From Acidobacteriota bacterium (GTDB taxonomy: Bacteria > Acidobacteriota > Vicinamibacteria > Vicinamibacterales > Fen-181), in the NCBI GenBank assembly GCA_003170135.1, contig PMZR01000048.1, positions 308-33,006 on the forward strand: 32,699 nt of DNA, given 5' to 3'. Shown here one piece after another: positions 21,089 to 29,602 of this stretch. Positions within the stretch are counted from its first letter, which is position 1; each line of letters opens with the position of its first letter. Made by a program: the position numbers and the translations under genes. Under the pieces are notes generated by a model, which saw only the letters and a program-made list of their open reading frames with translations, made no database searches and was not told the DNA's origin.

Positions 21089-24000
21089 TTAGCTTAGTTC
21101 GAGGAGCCGGCTCAATAACTCGCCGACGCGTGTCAGCACCCCGTCGGGCGCCCGCGGGTCCTCGCGCGCCGGCCGCAGGATCTCTTCCTTGGTAAAGCCG
21201 GGCTTCACCTCGCCTTCCCGCGCCCGTGCCGTCCACCACGACGATTCCCCGGGCGCCAGGTCCCGCCGTCGCAGGGAAGCGACCACGCGCCCGCGAGGGG
21301 CCGTCGGGCCGGGGAGCGCCGCGCCTTCACCGGGCCGCCCCACGGCCGGCCGCCTGGCCGCCGGGCGCGGCTTCAGCTCGAGCTTGAGCAGCGCGGGCGG
21401 CGCCAGCGTGACGTCGGGCCGGTCCCGCAGGAAACGGACGAGCCTGCCCGGCTCGGGGGGCCTGGCGCGCGCGCTGTGGCCGTCACTACTGAACCTTAAG
21501 ACGACGAGCGGGCCCTGGCGGTCGATCGATTCGAGGCCAATCCGGTCGGCCATGATGCGGATCCGGCCGTACTCGCCCAGGTTCAGCACCGATTCCGGCA
21601 GCGGACCGTAGCGGTCGCGGATCTCCTCGAGGATGCGGTCGAGCTCCTCGTAGGAGCGGGAGGACGCCACGCGGCGATACAGCATCAGCCGCTGGTTCAT
21701 ATCCGGCACGTACTCGTCGTCGATGCGGAAATCGACGCCGAGATTGACCGTCGCCCGGATCTCGTCTTCCATTTCCTCGCCCTTGAGTTCGCGAACGGTC
21801 TGCTCGAGCAGCTTCGTGTACATCTCGAAACCGACCGCTTCGATGTGCCCGCTCTGTTCGCCGCCGAGCAGGTTGCCGGCGCCGCGGATTTCGAGGTCGA
21901 GCGCGGCCACCCGGAAGCCGCTGCCCAGGTCGCTGAATTCCTTGATGGCGGCCAGCCGCTTGCGCGCGATCGCCGACAGGGCGTTCTCCGGGGGAATCAG
22001 CAGGTACGCATAGGCGGGGCGATCCGATCGGCCGACGCGGCCGCGGAGCTGATAGAGCTGCGCCAGCCCGTAGCGGTCCGCGCGATTGACGACGATCGTG
22101 TTGACGTTCGGGATGTCGAGGCCGTTCTCGATGATGGTGGTGGCGACGAGCACGTCGAACTTGTGCGCGACGAAGTCCACCATGGCGCGTTCGAGCGTGT
22201 CCTCGGTCATCTGGCCGTGCGCGACGACCACGCGCGCCTCGGGGACGAGCCGCGTCACCAGGTTCCCGATCGAGTAGATCGACTCCACCCGGTTGTGCAC
22301 GAAGTACACCTGGCCGCCGCGCGCGATCTCGTTGCGGATCGCGCGGCCGATCACCTGCTGGTCGAACTTGACGACGTTGGTCTGGATCGACAGGCGGTCC
22401 TTGGGCGGGGTCTCGATGACCGACATGTCGCGGATGCCGACGAGCGACATGTTGAGCGTGCGCGGGATCGGCGTCGCGGTCATCGTCAGCACGTCCACCT
22501 TGCGCCGCATCTGCTTGATGCGCTCCTTGTGGACGACGCCGAAACGCTGCTCCTCGTCGACCACGAGCAGGCCCAGGTCGCGGAACTGCACGTCCTTCGA
22601 CAGCAGCCGGTGCGTGCCGACGATGACATCCACCTTGCCCGCCGCCAGATCGGCGAGAATCTGCGTCTGCTCGGCCTTCGAGCGGAAGCGGCTGACCATG
22701 TCGATGCGGACCGGAAAGCCGGCGAAGCGGTCGGTGAGCGTCTTGAGATGCTGGAAGGCCAGGACGGTCGTCGGCGCGAGAAACGCCACCTGCTTGCCGT
22801 CCATCACCGCCTTGAACGCGGCCCGCATCGCGACCTCGGTCTTGCCGTACCCGACGTCGCCGCACAGCAGCCGGTCCATGGGCGAGGCCGTTTCCATGTC
22901 CGTCTTGATGTCGGTGATGGCCGCCTGCTGATCGACGGTGAGCTCGTACTCGAACGCGCCGTCGAATTCCTCCTGCCAGTGCGTGTCGGGGCTGAACGAG
23001 TGCCCGGTGATCGCCCGGCGCGCGGCGTAGAGTTTCAGCAACTCCTCGGCCATGTCGCGCATCGCCTTGCGGACGCGCGTCTTGGTGCGTTCCCAGCTGG
23101 CGCCGCCGAGCCGATCGAGCGGCGGCCGCGAGGCCCCGGTGTATTTCTGCACGAGATCGAGGCGTTCGACCGGCACGAAGAGCTTGTCGTCGCCGGCATA
23201 ACGCAGCTCGAGAAACTCCTGCGTCGCGTCGCTCAGCGGTCCGACGCCGATCTGCTTCAGCCCGACGAAGACGCCGATCCCGTGATCGACATGGACGACG
23301 AGGTCGCCGACCTTGAGGTCGCGCAGGTCCGACAGGAAGGCGCGCGTGGCCGACCGGCGCCGCTCGGGCGCGTGGCGCTCCTCTTCGAACACGTCGGTCT
23401 CGGCGTAGATCTGGAGGGCGGCCGCCGGGAGGCGGAATCCGCGCGACAGTTCGCCGGTCGCCACGAGAACCGCGGCGCCACGCACCGATTCGGCGTGCTC
23501 CACGGCCACGCCGATGAGCTCGTACTCTTTCAGCAGTTCGATCGTGCGCTCGGCCCGTCCCGGCGTGGCGGCGACGAGCAGCACCGCATCGCCCCGCTCC
23601 CGCGCGTGGCGGATGTCGCCCATCCAGTCGGGCAGTCGGCCGTGGAACGTCACCGCGGGCTGACAGGCGACGTGCAACGTTTCGTGCGGCGGCCGGGCGT
23701 CGCCCGGCCCGGTCCCCGCCTCCGTCCCGTCTTCGAGGCCAAGCTCCTCGAGCTTGACCGCCAGGTCGAGCATCGACGACAGGTCCTGCCAGTCGACGAA
23801 CAGGTCCGAAGGGGCGGACGGGATCGGGGCGGTCGCATCCGGAATCGCCAGGCGGGCGCTCCGGCCGGCGCCCCGTCCCGCCCGTTCGGTGGCATCCGAA
23901 TAACTCGCCGCCATCTGCTCGAGGAACTTCGTGGCCTGTCGCTCGACCTCTTCGTGTTCGGACACGATCAGGTTGAGCCGCCGGCCGAGCGACGCGTAGT

Positions 24001-24832
24001 CGAAGAGCGATGCCGACCGATCCGCGTCCTGCGCCGGCAGGGCGGGTGGTGGCGGCATGGCTTCGTCATCGTCGGGCAACGTCGGCCGTGACGGGGCGGC
24101 GCGCACCGGCGTGCGGTCGAACACGTCCTTCAGCGGCACGATCGCGATCTGGTCGAGCGGCGCAATCGAGCGCTGCGTGGCGGGGTCGTATCGCCGGATC
24201 GACTCGACGCTGTCGCCAATGAACTCGAGCCGAACCGGCTGCGCGTCACCGGCCGGAAACAGATCGACCACGCCGCCGCGGATGCAGAACTCGCCGTGCT
24301 GATCGACGGGATCCTCGCGGGTGAAGCCGGCGTCGGCCAACAGGTCGGCGAGCGCCTGCGGATCGATCTCACTGCCGGGCCTCAGGTGCGCGGAGGCCGA
24401 AGTCAGCCGCTCCGGGGCGCTGACCTTGGGCATGAGCGCCGCGGCGGAAGCGACGACCACCCGCGCCGTCCCGGTCGCCATGGCATGGAGCGCACGGGCC
24501 CGGGCGGACCAGACGCTGAGGTGCGGCGACATGCCGCGGTACGGATCGACTTCGTGGGAGACGAAGGGCAGGACCTGGCGCTCGGCGTCAGAATCCGACA
24601 GCCCCTCGAGGGCCGCCAGGAAGAACCGGACGTCGGAGGTCATCTGCTCGACGTCGGCGTCGGTCGGCACGACGAGGACGACCGAGGCGTCCGTCGCGGC
24701 ACTCGACGCGACGAACAACGCCTTGGCCGGCGGCGTCAGCCCGGTGACCAGCGCCGTGGGCACACCAATCCGCGTGCGCGCAATGGCGGTCTTCAGGAGC
24801 GCACGGAGGCTGAGGGAACTCGAGGTAGTCAA
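21089..24832 (-). CDS. mfd: Transcription-repair coupling factor Mfd
   Basis: Mfd removes stalled RNA polymerase and recruits UvrA to the lesion. The protein has 1247 residues, somewhat above the usual 1100-1180. Seen in order: a UvrB-homology N-terminal part, an acidic/Pro-rich linker, the polymerase-interaction domain (GDLVVHVDHGIGVFVGLKQI), Walker A CGDVGYGKTEVAMRAAF, a DEEQ box, the TMTATPIPRT motif III, VHNRVESI, TIIENGLDIPN and QLRGRVGRS. The C-terminal TRCF domain has DFRIDDEYVPDMNQRLMLYR. A Pro/Arg-rich stretch near 1140-1210 explains the extra length. The start is taken as TTG; no ATG is available near the N-terminus. It is first in a run with the SurA-like, UpxY and dusB genes. Confidence 0.95.
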   Translation of the reverse strand: MTTSSSLSLRALLKTAIARTRIGVPTALVTGLTPPAKALFVASSAATDASVVLVVPTDADVEQMTSDVRFFLAALEGLSDSDAERQVLPFVSHEVDPYRGMSPHLSVWSARARALHAMATGTARVVVASAAALMPKVSAPERLTSASAHLRPGSEIDPQALADLLADAGFTREDPVDQHGEFCIRGGVVDLFPAGDAQPVRLEFIGDSVESIRRYDPATQRSIAPLDQIAIVPLKDVFDRTPVRAAPSRPTLPDDDEAMPPPPALPAQDADRSASLFDYASLGRRLNLIVSEHEEVERQATKFLEQMAASYSDATERAGRGAGRSARLAIPDATAPIPSAPSDLFVDWQDLSSMLDLAVKLEELGLEDGTEAGTGPGDARPPHETLHVACQPAVTFHGRLPDWMGDIRHARERGDAVLLVAATPGRAERTIELLKEYELIGVAVEHAESVRGAAVLVATGELSRGFRLPAAALQIYAETDVFEEERHAPERRRSATRAFLSDLRDLKVGDLVVHVDHGIGVFVGLKQIGVGPLSDATQEFLELRYAGDDKLFVPVERLDLVQKYTGASRPPLDRLGGASWERTKTRVRKAMRDMAEELLKLYAARRAITGHSFSPDTHWQEEFDGAFEYELTVDQQAAITDIKTDMETASPMDRLLCGDVGYGKTEVAMRAAFKAVMDGKQVAFLAPTTVLAFQHLKTLTDRFAGFPVRIDMVSRFRSKAEQTQILADLAAGKVDVIVGTHRLLSKDVQFRDLGLLVVDEEQRFGVVHKERIKQMRRKVDVLTMTATPIPRTLNMSLVGIRDMSVIETPPKDRLSIQTNVVKFDQQVIGRAIRNEIARGGQVYFVHNRVESIYSIGNLVTRLVPEARVVVAHGQMTEDTLERAMVDFVAHKFDVLVATTIIENGLDIPNVNTIVVNRADRYGLAQLYQLRGRVGRSDRPAYAYLLIPPENALSAIARKRLAAIKEFSDLGSGFRVAALDLEIRGAGNLLGGEQSGHIEAVGFEMYTKLLEQTVRELKGEEMEDEIRATVNLGVDFRIDDEYVPDMNQRLMLYRRVASSRSYEELDRILEEIRDRYGPLPESVLNLGEYGRIRIMADRIGLESIDRQGPLVVLRFSSDGHSARARPPEPGRLVRFLRDRPDVTLAPPALLKLELKPRPAARRPAVGRPGEGAALPGPTAPRGRVVASLRRRDLAPGESSWWTARAREGEVKPGFTKEEILRPAREDPRAPDGVLTRVGELLSRLLELS

Positions 24833-24837
24833 CTCGT

Positions 24838-24870
24838 AAGAACGGCGATTGAACGACGGACGCCGTTCTT
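24838..24870 (-). promoter_or_regulatory. Perfect 10-bp inverted repeat directly before the mfd start
   Basis: AAGAACGGCG and CGCCGTTCTT (24838-24847 and 24861-24870) flank a 13-base loop. The repeat ends 5 bases before the TTG start of mfd. In RNA it would fold over the ribosome-loading region; in DNA it could be an operator. No strong Shine-Dalgarno sequence is otherwise present. Confidence 0.45.
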
Positions 24871-25000
24871 TACTGTACTAGGAAAGTTGCGGTGGCGTCG
24901 ACCTCGAGTTGAATCCGAGGCAGCGTCGAGGTGACGACAGCCGGCGATTGTTCTATGCTATCCGGGCTCGTTTTCCCGCTGCGCGCAGACCTCACAACCC

Positions 25001-25546
25001 ATGACCAAGTGTCCGGCTTGCGGCTCGGCCGATATCCATCGTTCCCGGTCGACGTCGCTCGTCGAACGCGGACGCAAGCTGTTCGGCACGGGCAGACCGC
25101 ACCGTTGTCATGCCTGCGGGTGGCGGGGCTGGGGTGCGGCCACGCCGCACCGGCCGGCACCTGTCGTGGTCGCACCGTGGGAAGGGCCCGAGGTCGACTT
25201 CGCCAGTCTCGATGCCGGAAACGCCGGAGGCCAGGCGCACAGGCAGGACGGCCCTTCACCGGGGACCGTGTCCGGGAGCCGCTCCCGGCGCCGCCCGGGC
25301 ATGCGCGGGTCAGCGAAGCCCACCATCCCCGCCGACTTCAACCGCCGGGTGCAACTGGCCCTGTTCGTCGCCCTGCTGCTCGTCGGCCTGATCCTCGTGC
25401 TGCGCGCCTGCAGCAATGGACCGCGCAGCACGGAACCGGACATGGGACCGGGCGGGCAGGCCTGGCTCGTGGCGGATCCGGCTTGCGCGCCTCACCTGCC
25501 TGTGTCGCTTGCCCTGATCCGCTCCACGATGCTCGTGGTCGAGTAA
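25001..25546 (+). CDS. Zinc-ribbon, single-span membrane protein of unknown function
   Basis: The protein has 181 residues. The N-terminus holds CPACGS (Cys4/Cys7) and CHACGW (Cys36/Cys39), one zinc ribbon. A long polar, Pro/Gly/Arg-rich linker follows to about 118. One strong transmembrane helix is then seen (QLALFVALLLVGLILVLRAC), followed by a short C-terminal segment. Its last 55 bases overlap the 3' end of the convergent hldE2 gene. The ATG has no clear Shine-Dalgarno sequence. Zinc-ribbon/anchor proteins of this kind are common and uncharacterised. Coding bias in the linker is ordinary for this genome, so the ORF is probably real. Confidence 0.6.
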   Translation: MTKCPACGSADIHRSRSTSLVERGRKLFGTGRPHRCHACGWRGWGAATPHRPAPVVVAPWEGPEVDFASLDAGNAGGQAHRQDGPSPGTVSGSRSRRRPGMRGSAKPTIPADFNRRVQLALFVALLLVGLILVLRACSNGPRSTEPDMGPGGQAWLVADPACAPHLPVSLALIRSTMLVVE

Positions 25547-25968
25547 CCCTGCGCGAGGGGGATGCGCACGACCCGCCCACCGCGGGCTTCCACGACGTCA
25601 CGACCGACAATGTCGCCCGCCGCCCAGTCCGCACCCTTGACCAGGATATCGGGCTGCAGCCGCGTGATGATGGCGTGCGGGGTGTCTTCGTCGAAGATGC
25701 AGGCGGCATCCACACAGGCGAGCGCCGCGACGACCTCTGCCCGCTCCGCTTCGGGGAAGATCGGACGCCGCGGCCCCTTGATGGCATGGACCGACCGATC
25801 CGAGTTCACGCCGACGATGAGCGCGTCGCCGTGGCGCCGCGCATCCGCCAGGTAGCGGACGTGTCCCGGGTGGAGCAGATCGAAGACGCCATTGGTGAAC
25901 ACGACCGTCTTGCGCTGCGCGCGGAGCGTCCCGACCATGCGCGCCGCGTCATCGATGGTCAGAATCAT
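25492..25968 (-). CDS. hldE2: D-glycero-beta-D-manno-heptose 1-phosphate adenylyltransferase (HldE C-terminal type, RfaE2)
   Basis: The enzyme transfers AMP from ATP to heptose 1-phosphate, making ADP-heptose for the lipopolysaccharide inner core. The 158-residue protein corresponds to only the second domain of E. coli HldE; the kinase domain is not in this window. The cytidylyltransferase motif FTNGVFDLLHPGHVRYL (with HPGH), VNSDRSVHAIKGPRRP, LVKGADW and the terminal YSTTSIVERI are all present. Its start overlaps the stop of the wzt gene by four bases (ATGA), showing translational coupling with the polysaccharide exporter. It converges with the zinc-ribbon gene by a 55-base overlap. Confidence 0.9.
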   Translation of the reverse strand: MILTIDDAARMVGTLRAQRKTVVFTNGVFDLLHPGHVRYLADARRHGDALIVGVNSDRSVHAIKGPRRPIFPEAERAEVVAALACVDAACIFDEDTPHAIITRLQPDILVKGADWAAGDIVGRDVVEARGGRVVRIPLAQGYSTTSIVERIRASDTGR

Positions 25969-27410
25969 CGGTCGTTGTTTCCGGCCGGGCCAGGGGCCCC
26001 GCCATCAGGCGACGAAGCGGCGCGGGGCGCAGGGGCCCCCGCAAGCGAGGAGCTTGGCGGGGTGCGGGGGTCCCCGCCATCCGACTTGAAGCGAATCGAC
26101 GGCGAGAACGACCACCGGTGCGCCGGCCGATAGATGCCGACGTCCTTGGTGTGGGACTTGACGCGGAAGCTGTAGAGCAGCCGGTGGTAGTCGTACGCGT
26201 AGCCGTCGAGCTTGTGAACCGCGACATCGAGCTTGTAGGTGCCTTCGACGAGATCGAGGCGATCGATGACGATCCGCACTTCACCCTCGCCGGAGATCTC
26301 GTCCGGTTGATACTCCTCGAGGCCGGTGTTCGTGCCGTGAATCAGCACGGCCTCGGCCGTGAAGAGGCCGACGCCGAAGACGAAATCACTGGTCGGCTTC
26401 GCCGCGCGGACGGTGAGGCGCACCTCGATACGTTCCCCTGACTGGAAGATGTGCGCGGGCTGGCCGTCTTCGCCGATCAACGAGACGTCGGTGATCTCGA
26501 CCTCGCGCGATCCCCACCGCCCTTCGGTCGCCTGGAACATGTTCGCCGGCGCCTCGGCCTCCGGCGCCGCGGGACTGGCGGGCCGCTCTGATTCCGGGGG
26601 AGGCGGCTCGGCCGACGCGGTGTGCTGCGCCCTGGCGTCGCCGGCCGCGAGCTGCTGCTCCTCGCTCTTCGCCACGTCGGTGATGTACTGCGCCACGACG
26701 CGCCGCGGATCGCCGGCGCCCCGCGCCTGTCCGGCATCGAGCCACAGCGCTTCGTCGCAGAACCGTTCGACAAGACCGAGCGAATGCGTGACGAGCAGGA
26801 TCGTCTTCCCGCGCCGCCGGAACTCGGCGAACTTGTCGAGACACCGGTGCGTGAACGCTTCGTCGCCCACCGCGAGGACCTCGTCGATGAGGAGCACGTC
26901 GGGGTCGACGTGGATCGCGACGGCGAACCCCAGCCGCATGTACATGCCCGACGAGTAGGTTTTGACCGGGGCGTCGATGAAATCGCGCAGGTCCGCGAAC
27001 TCGACGATCTCGTCGAACCGTCTCGTGATCTCGCGCTTGGTCAAGCCGAGCATGATGCCGTTGATGAAGACGTTCTCGCGCCCGGAGATCTCCGGGTGGA
27101 AGCCGGCGCCCAGCTCGATGAGCGCCGAGACGCGCCCGGTGACGCGGACGTGGCCCTCGGTCGGCTTGGTGATGCCGGCCACCAGCTTCAGCATCGTGCT
27201 CTTGCCCGATCCGTTGCGGCCAACGACGCCGAACGTGCAGCCGGCCGGCACCTGGAACGACACGTCGCGCACGGCCGCGAAGGTTTCATCGGGCTTCAGG
27301 TCGCGGACGATCGTGCGGGTGAGCAGCGCGCTCTTGAGCGTCGCAAATTGCCGCCGGCGCGCGTAGCGACGGTACACCTTCGTGACGTGGTCGATTTCAA
27401 TGGCGTTCAT
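25965..27410 (-). CDS. wzt: Polysaccharide ABC exporter ATPase with Wzt-type C-terminal domain
   Basis: This 481-residue subunit powers export of finished polysaccharide chains across the inner membrane. Walker A is GRNGSGKS (64-71), the Q-loop region contains RVSALIELGAGFHPEISGREN, the signature is YSSGMYMRLGFA, Walker B is VLLIDEVLAVGDE and the switch His is in LVTHS. After a Pro/Ala/Glu-rich linker (about 265-310), a beta-sandwich follows (about 315-455: EITDVSLIGEDGQPAHIFQS, HGTNTGLEEY), as in Wzt proteins that recognise the chain end. The last about 35 residues are Pro/Gly/Ala-rich and encoded by a GC-rich repeat. The start is 13 bases after the permease stop. Confidence 0.9.
   Translation of the reverse strand: MNAIEIDHVTKVYRRYARRRQFATLKSALLTRTIVRDLKPDETFAAVRDVSFQVPAGCTFGVVGRNGSGKSTMLKLVAGITKPTEGHVRVTGRVSALIELGAGFHPEISGRENVFINGIMLGLTKREITRRFDEIVEFADLRDFIDAPVKTYSSGMYMRLGFAVAIHVDPDVLLIDEVLAVGDEAFTHRCLDKFAEFRRRGKTILLVTHSLGLVERFCDEALWLDAGQARGAGDPRRVVAQYITDVAKSEEQQLAAGDARAQHTASAEPPPPESERPASPAAPEAEAPANMFQATEGRWGSREVEITDVSLIGEDGQPAHIFQSGERIEVRLTVRAAKPTSDFVFGVGLFTAEAVLIHGTNTGLEEYQPDEISGEGEVRIVIDRLDLVEGTYKLDVAVHKLDGYAYDYHRLLYSFRVKSHTKDVGIYRPAHRWSFSPSIRFKSDGGDPRTPPSSSLAGAPAPRAASSPDGGAPGPAGNNDR
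25985..26085. repeat. GC-rich repeat within the 3' end of wzt
   Basis: Read on the minus strand, GATGGCGGGG(A)CCCC occurs twice, near 26083-26068 and 26006-25991, with a third related GCGGGGGCCCC between them. The segment also contains palindromic GGGGCCCC cores. It encodes the low-complexity tail of the Wzt protein and looks like an intergenic repeat that has become coding. Confidence 0.5.
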
Positions 27411-27423
27411 AAGAAATAGTGAC

Positions 27424-28215
27424 CTACACCTCCTCGGCGAACGAGTCGCGCAACCGGTCGAAGACGAAGTAGCCGAACAGGAACAGCACCACGGAGGCAA
27501 CGCCGAGCGCCAGCAGCCATTTCTTGTGACCGAACGGCCCGGGAAAGAACAGGATTTCCTGGTACGAGATCGCCAGGTGATAGAACGGATTGAGTTCCTG
27601 CACCCACCGGTACTTGGCGTCGATGAGCGTATACGGGTAGATGATCGGCGTCGCGAAGAACCAGAACGTCATCAGGTTGCCGAGGATGTCCTTGATGTCG
27701 CGGAAATGCACCGTGAGCGCCGACACGATGAGCGCCAGGCCCAGCGTGAGTATGAGCTGTACGAGGATCACGAGCGGAAAACAGGCCGCCTCGAACAGCG
27801 AAATCGGCGCGTGCTGGTAGTAGAGCAGGAAGATGGCGAGAATCGGCAACCCCAGCAGGAAGTGCACCATGTTCGCCAGCACCGTGACGATGGGCAGCAC
27901 TTCGGCGGGAAACAGGACCTTCTTGATCAACGTGCCGCCCGAGATCAGCACATTCGACGATTCGAGCAGCGACGAGGAGAACCAGGTCCACGGCAGGATG
28001 CCGCAGAACATGAACAGCGCGTACGGCTGGATATCGCCGCGATTGGGCAGCACGTATTGGAACACGAACGAGTAGATGAGCAGCAGCAGCAGCGGGTTGA
28101 TGAACGACCAGAAGAACCCGAGGACCGACCCCCGATAGCGTGCCTTGAGTTCGCGCGCCACCAGGCTCTGGATCAGCGCGCGATAGCGGACCAGCTGCGC
28201 AAGGTTCTGGAACAT
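27424..28215 (-). CDS. wzm: Polysaccharide ABC exporter permease (ABC-2 type)
   Basis: This 263-residue inner-membrane protein forms the export channel paired with the Wzt ATPase. The N-terminal cytoplasmic part has ALIQSLVARELKARYRGSVLG, the typical coupling segment of Wzm/KpsM/TagG proteins. About six hydrophobic helices follow (FFWSFINPLLLLLIYSFVF, ALFMFCGILPWTWFSS, IVTVLANMVHFLLGLPILAI, LVILVQLILTLGLALIVSAL, NLMTFWFFATPIIYPYTLI and WLLALGVASVVLFLFGYFVF). VHFRDIKDILGNLMTFWFF is the family signature. It is first of wzm-wzt-hldE2. The 142-base spacer upstream separates it from the PP2C gene. Confidence 0.92.
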   Translation of the reverse strand: MFQNLAQLVRYRALIQSLVARELKARYRGSVLGFFWSFINPLLLLLIYSFVFQYVLPNRGDIQPYALFMFCGILPWTWFSSSLLESSNVLISGGTLIKKVLFPAEVLPIVTVLANMVHFLLGLPILAIFLLYYQHAPISLFEAACFPLVILVQLILTLGLALIVSALTVHFRDIKDILGNLMTFWFFATPIIYPYTLIDAKYRWVQELNPFYHLAISYQEILFFPGPFGHKKWLLALGVASVVLFLFGYFVFDRLRDSFAEEV

Positions 28216-28357
28216 GAACCGTTGCCTCTCGTTCCGACAGAAGTCGATGAAGGCGAAGGGCGGCCTTCCGGCCCCGAAGCCCGGAGCCGGATCGTCCGTG
28301 GCGAAGGGGACTCCGGCCCGCCGAAGCGCCGGTGCCTTCCGGGGGCGCGAAGGCGGC
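28216..28357. repeat. GC-rich spacer with repeated GGCGAAGG / CGGCC motifs
   Basis: The 142 bases between the PP2C stop and wzm carry several copies of GGCGAAGG and GGCGGCC, and the self-complementary GGCCTTCCGGCC. Several overlapping hairpins are possible. It could contain the terminator of the atp/PP2C unit and the wzm promoter, but no clear -10 element is seen. Confidence 0.4.
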
Positions 28358-29134
28358 CTACAAGCTTACAACGATGACCGTGATATTGTCCGGCCCGCCG
28401 GCGAGGTTGGCCATGTGCACGAGGGATTCGCAGATCGTCTCCTCGACCCGCTCGGCGGCCGGCTGGCCGACGACGCCCGCGATCTGGTCGTCGGTGAGGA
28501 CCGACGACAGCCCGTCGGAGCAGATGAGCACCCGATCGCCCGGAGCGAGCGTCAGGCGGCGCAGCTCCGGTTCCACGTCGTCGTCGGACGAGGAGACGGC
28601 GCGCGTGATCAGGCTCCGCCAGGGGTGCTCGCGCGCCGCCTCGCGCCCGAGCAGTCCCGCCCGGACCTGTTCCTCCACCCACGAGTGATCGCTCGTCAGG
28701 CGCTCGAACTGCCCGGCGTGGAATCGATACACCCGGCTGTCACCGATGTGCGCCACGATCGCGGGGCAGCCGCCGGGGCCGGCGTCCCCGAGGGACACGG
28801 CCGCCACGGTGGTGGCCATGCCGTACAGATCCGCGGCTTCGCCGGCGACGAGCGCCAGGCGCTCGTGCGCGACATGAAACCCGTCCCGCAGGCGCCGCTC
28901 GACGTCTGTCGTCGGTGCGATCGCGAGGCGGGCGGCCTCGGCCGGATCGATCGTGCCCGCCATGGTGGCTTCCATGGCTTCGGCGACCATGCGTGACGCC
29001 AGCTGGCCACCCGGATGGCCGCCGAGACCGTCGGCCACCACGAACAGGCCGAGGTCCGGCCGGGCGCAGAAACTGTCCTCGTTGGCTTCACGCCGCATGC
29101 CGGGGTGGGTCAATGCGCAGCTGCGGAAATGCAT
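28358..29134 (-). CDS. PP2C-family serine/threonine protein phosphatase (Stp/PrpC type)
   Basis: This 258-residue soluble phosphatase removes phosphate from Ser/Thr residues using two metal ions. Motifs: THPGMRREANEDSF at the N-terminus, VVADGLGGHPGGQLAS with the metal-binding Asp, GMATTVAAV, AHIGDSRVYRF, LTSDHSWVEEQV, LITRAVSS, LICSDGLSSVLTDDQI and GGPDNITVIVV at the C-terminus. The normal partner would be a PknB-type kinase, not seen here. It starts only 27 bases after the atpC stop, so it may be transcribed with the ATP synthase operon, an uncommon arrangement. Neither family nor start is in doubt. Confidence 0.92.
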   Translation of the reverse strand: MHFRSCALTHPGMRREANEDSFCARPDLGLFVVADGLGGHPGGQLASRMVAEAMEATMAGTIDPAEAARLAIAPTTDVERRLRDGFHVAHERLALVAGEAADLYGMATTVAAVSLGDAGPGGCPAIVAHIGDSRVYRFHAGQFERLTSDHSWVEEQVRAGLLGREAAREHPWRSLITRAVSSSDDDVEPELRRLTLAPGDRVLICSDGLSSVLTDDQIAGVVGQPAAERVEETICESLVHMANLAGGPDNITVIVVSL

Positions 29135-29161
29135 CGTGTCGCGTGACCGGATTGACGGATT

Positions 29162-29590
29162 TCAGGGGCGCGAGCGCGTGCGCGCCCGGGTGGCGACCCG
29201 CAACCGCACCAACGCCTTGAGCATCGAGATGCGCGCGGTCTCGAGTTCGGCATCCGACGGCCGGCGGGCGAGCTGGGCCTCGGCCCGCCGTTTCTCCTCC
29301 TCGGCGCGACTGATGTCGATCTCGTCGGCGCGCTCGGCCATCTGCGCGAGAATCGTGACGCGGTCGGGCAGCACTTCGGCGAACCCGAACGCGATCGACA
29401 AATAGAACGTCTCGCCCGCTTTCCGGTACCAGAGTTCGCCGACCTGCAACGACGCGAGCAGCGGCGTGTGCCCGGGCAGCACGCCGAAATAGCCGTCCGC
29501 GCCGGGGATCTCCACCTCGTCCACCTGGTCGTGGGCGATGGCGCGATCGGGCGTGACGATCTCGAGCGTCAAATGGGCAGGTAAAGGCAT
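29162..29590 (-). CDS. atpC: ATP synthase F1 epsilon subunit
   Basis: The epsilon subunit links the gamma shaft to the membrane ring and inhibits ATP hydrolysis. The 142 residues comprise the N-terminal beta-sandwich (LTLEIVTPDR, VDEVEIPGADGYFGVLPGHTPLL) and the C-terminal helical hairpin (ISRAEEEKRRAEAQL and LETARISMLKALVRLRVATR). It is separated from atpD by 106 bases that are almost entirely a 7-nt repeat hairpin. It lies last of the synthase genes and is followed by the PP2C gene. Confidence 0.93.
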   Translation of the reverse strand: MPLPAHLTLEIVTPDRAIAHDQVDEVEIPGADGYFGVLPGHTPLLASLQVGELWYRKAGETFYLSIAFGFAEVLPDRVTILAQMAERADEIDISRAEEEKRRAEAQLARRPSDAELETARISMLKALVRLRVATRARTRSRP

Positions 29591-29602
29591 CGGATCTAGT
29601 TC

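Noticed and set aside
21845..24091. Very long open frame antisense to mfd (plus strand)
   Set aside because: It is a third-position shadow of the GC-rich mfd frame: composition dominated by Arg/His/Asp/Val, no recognisable domain, no ribosome-binding site.
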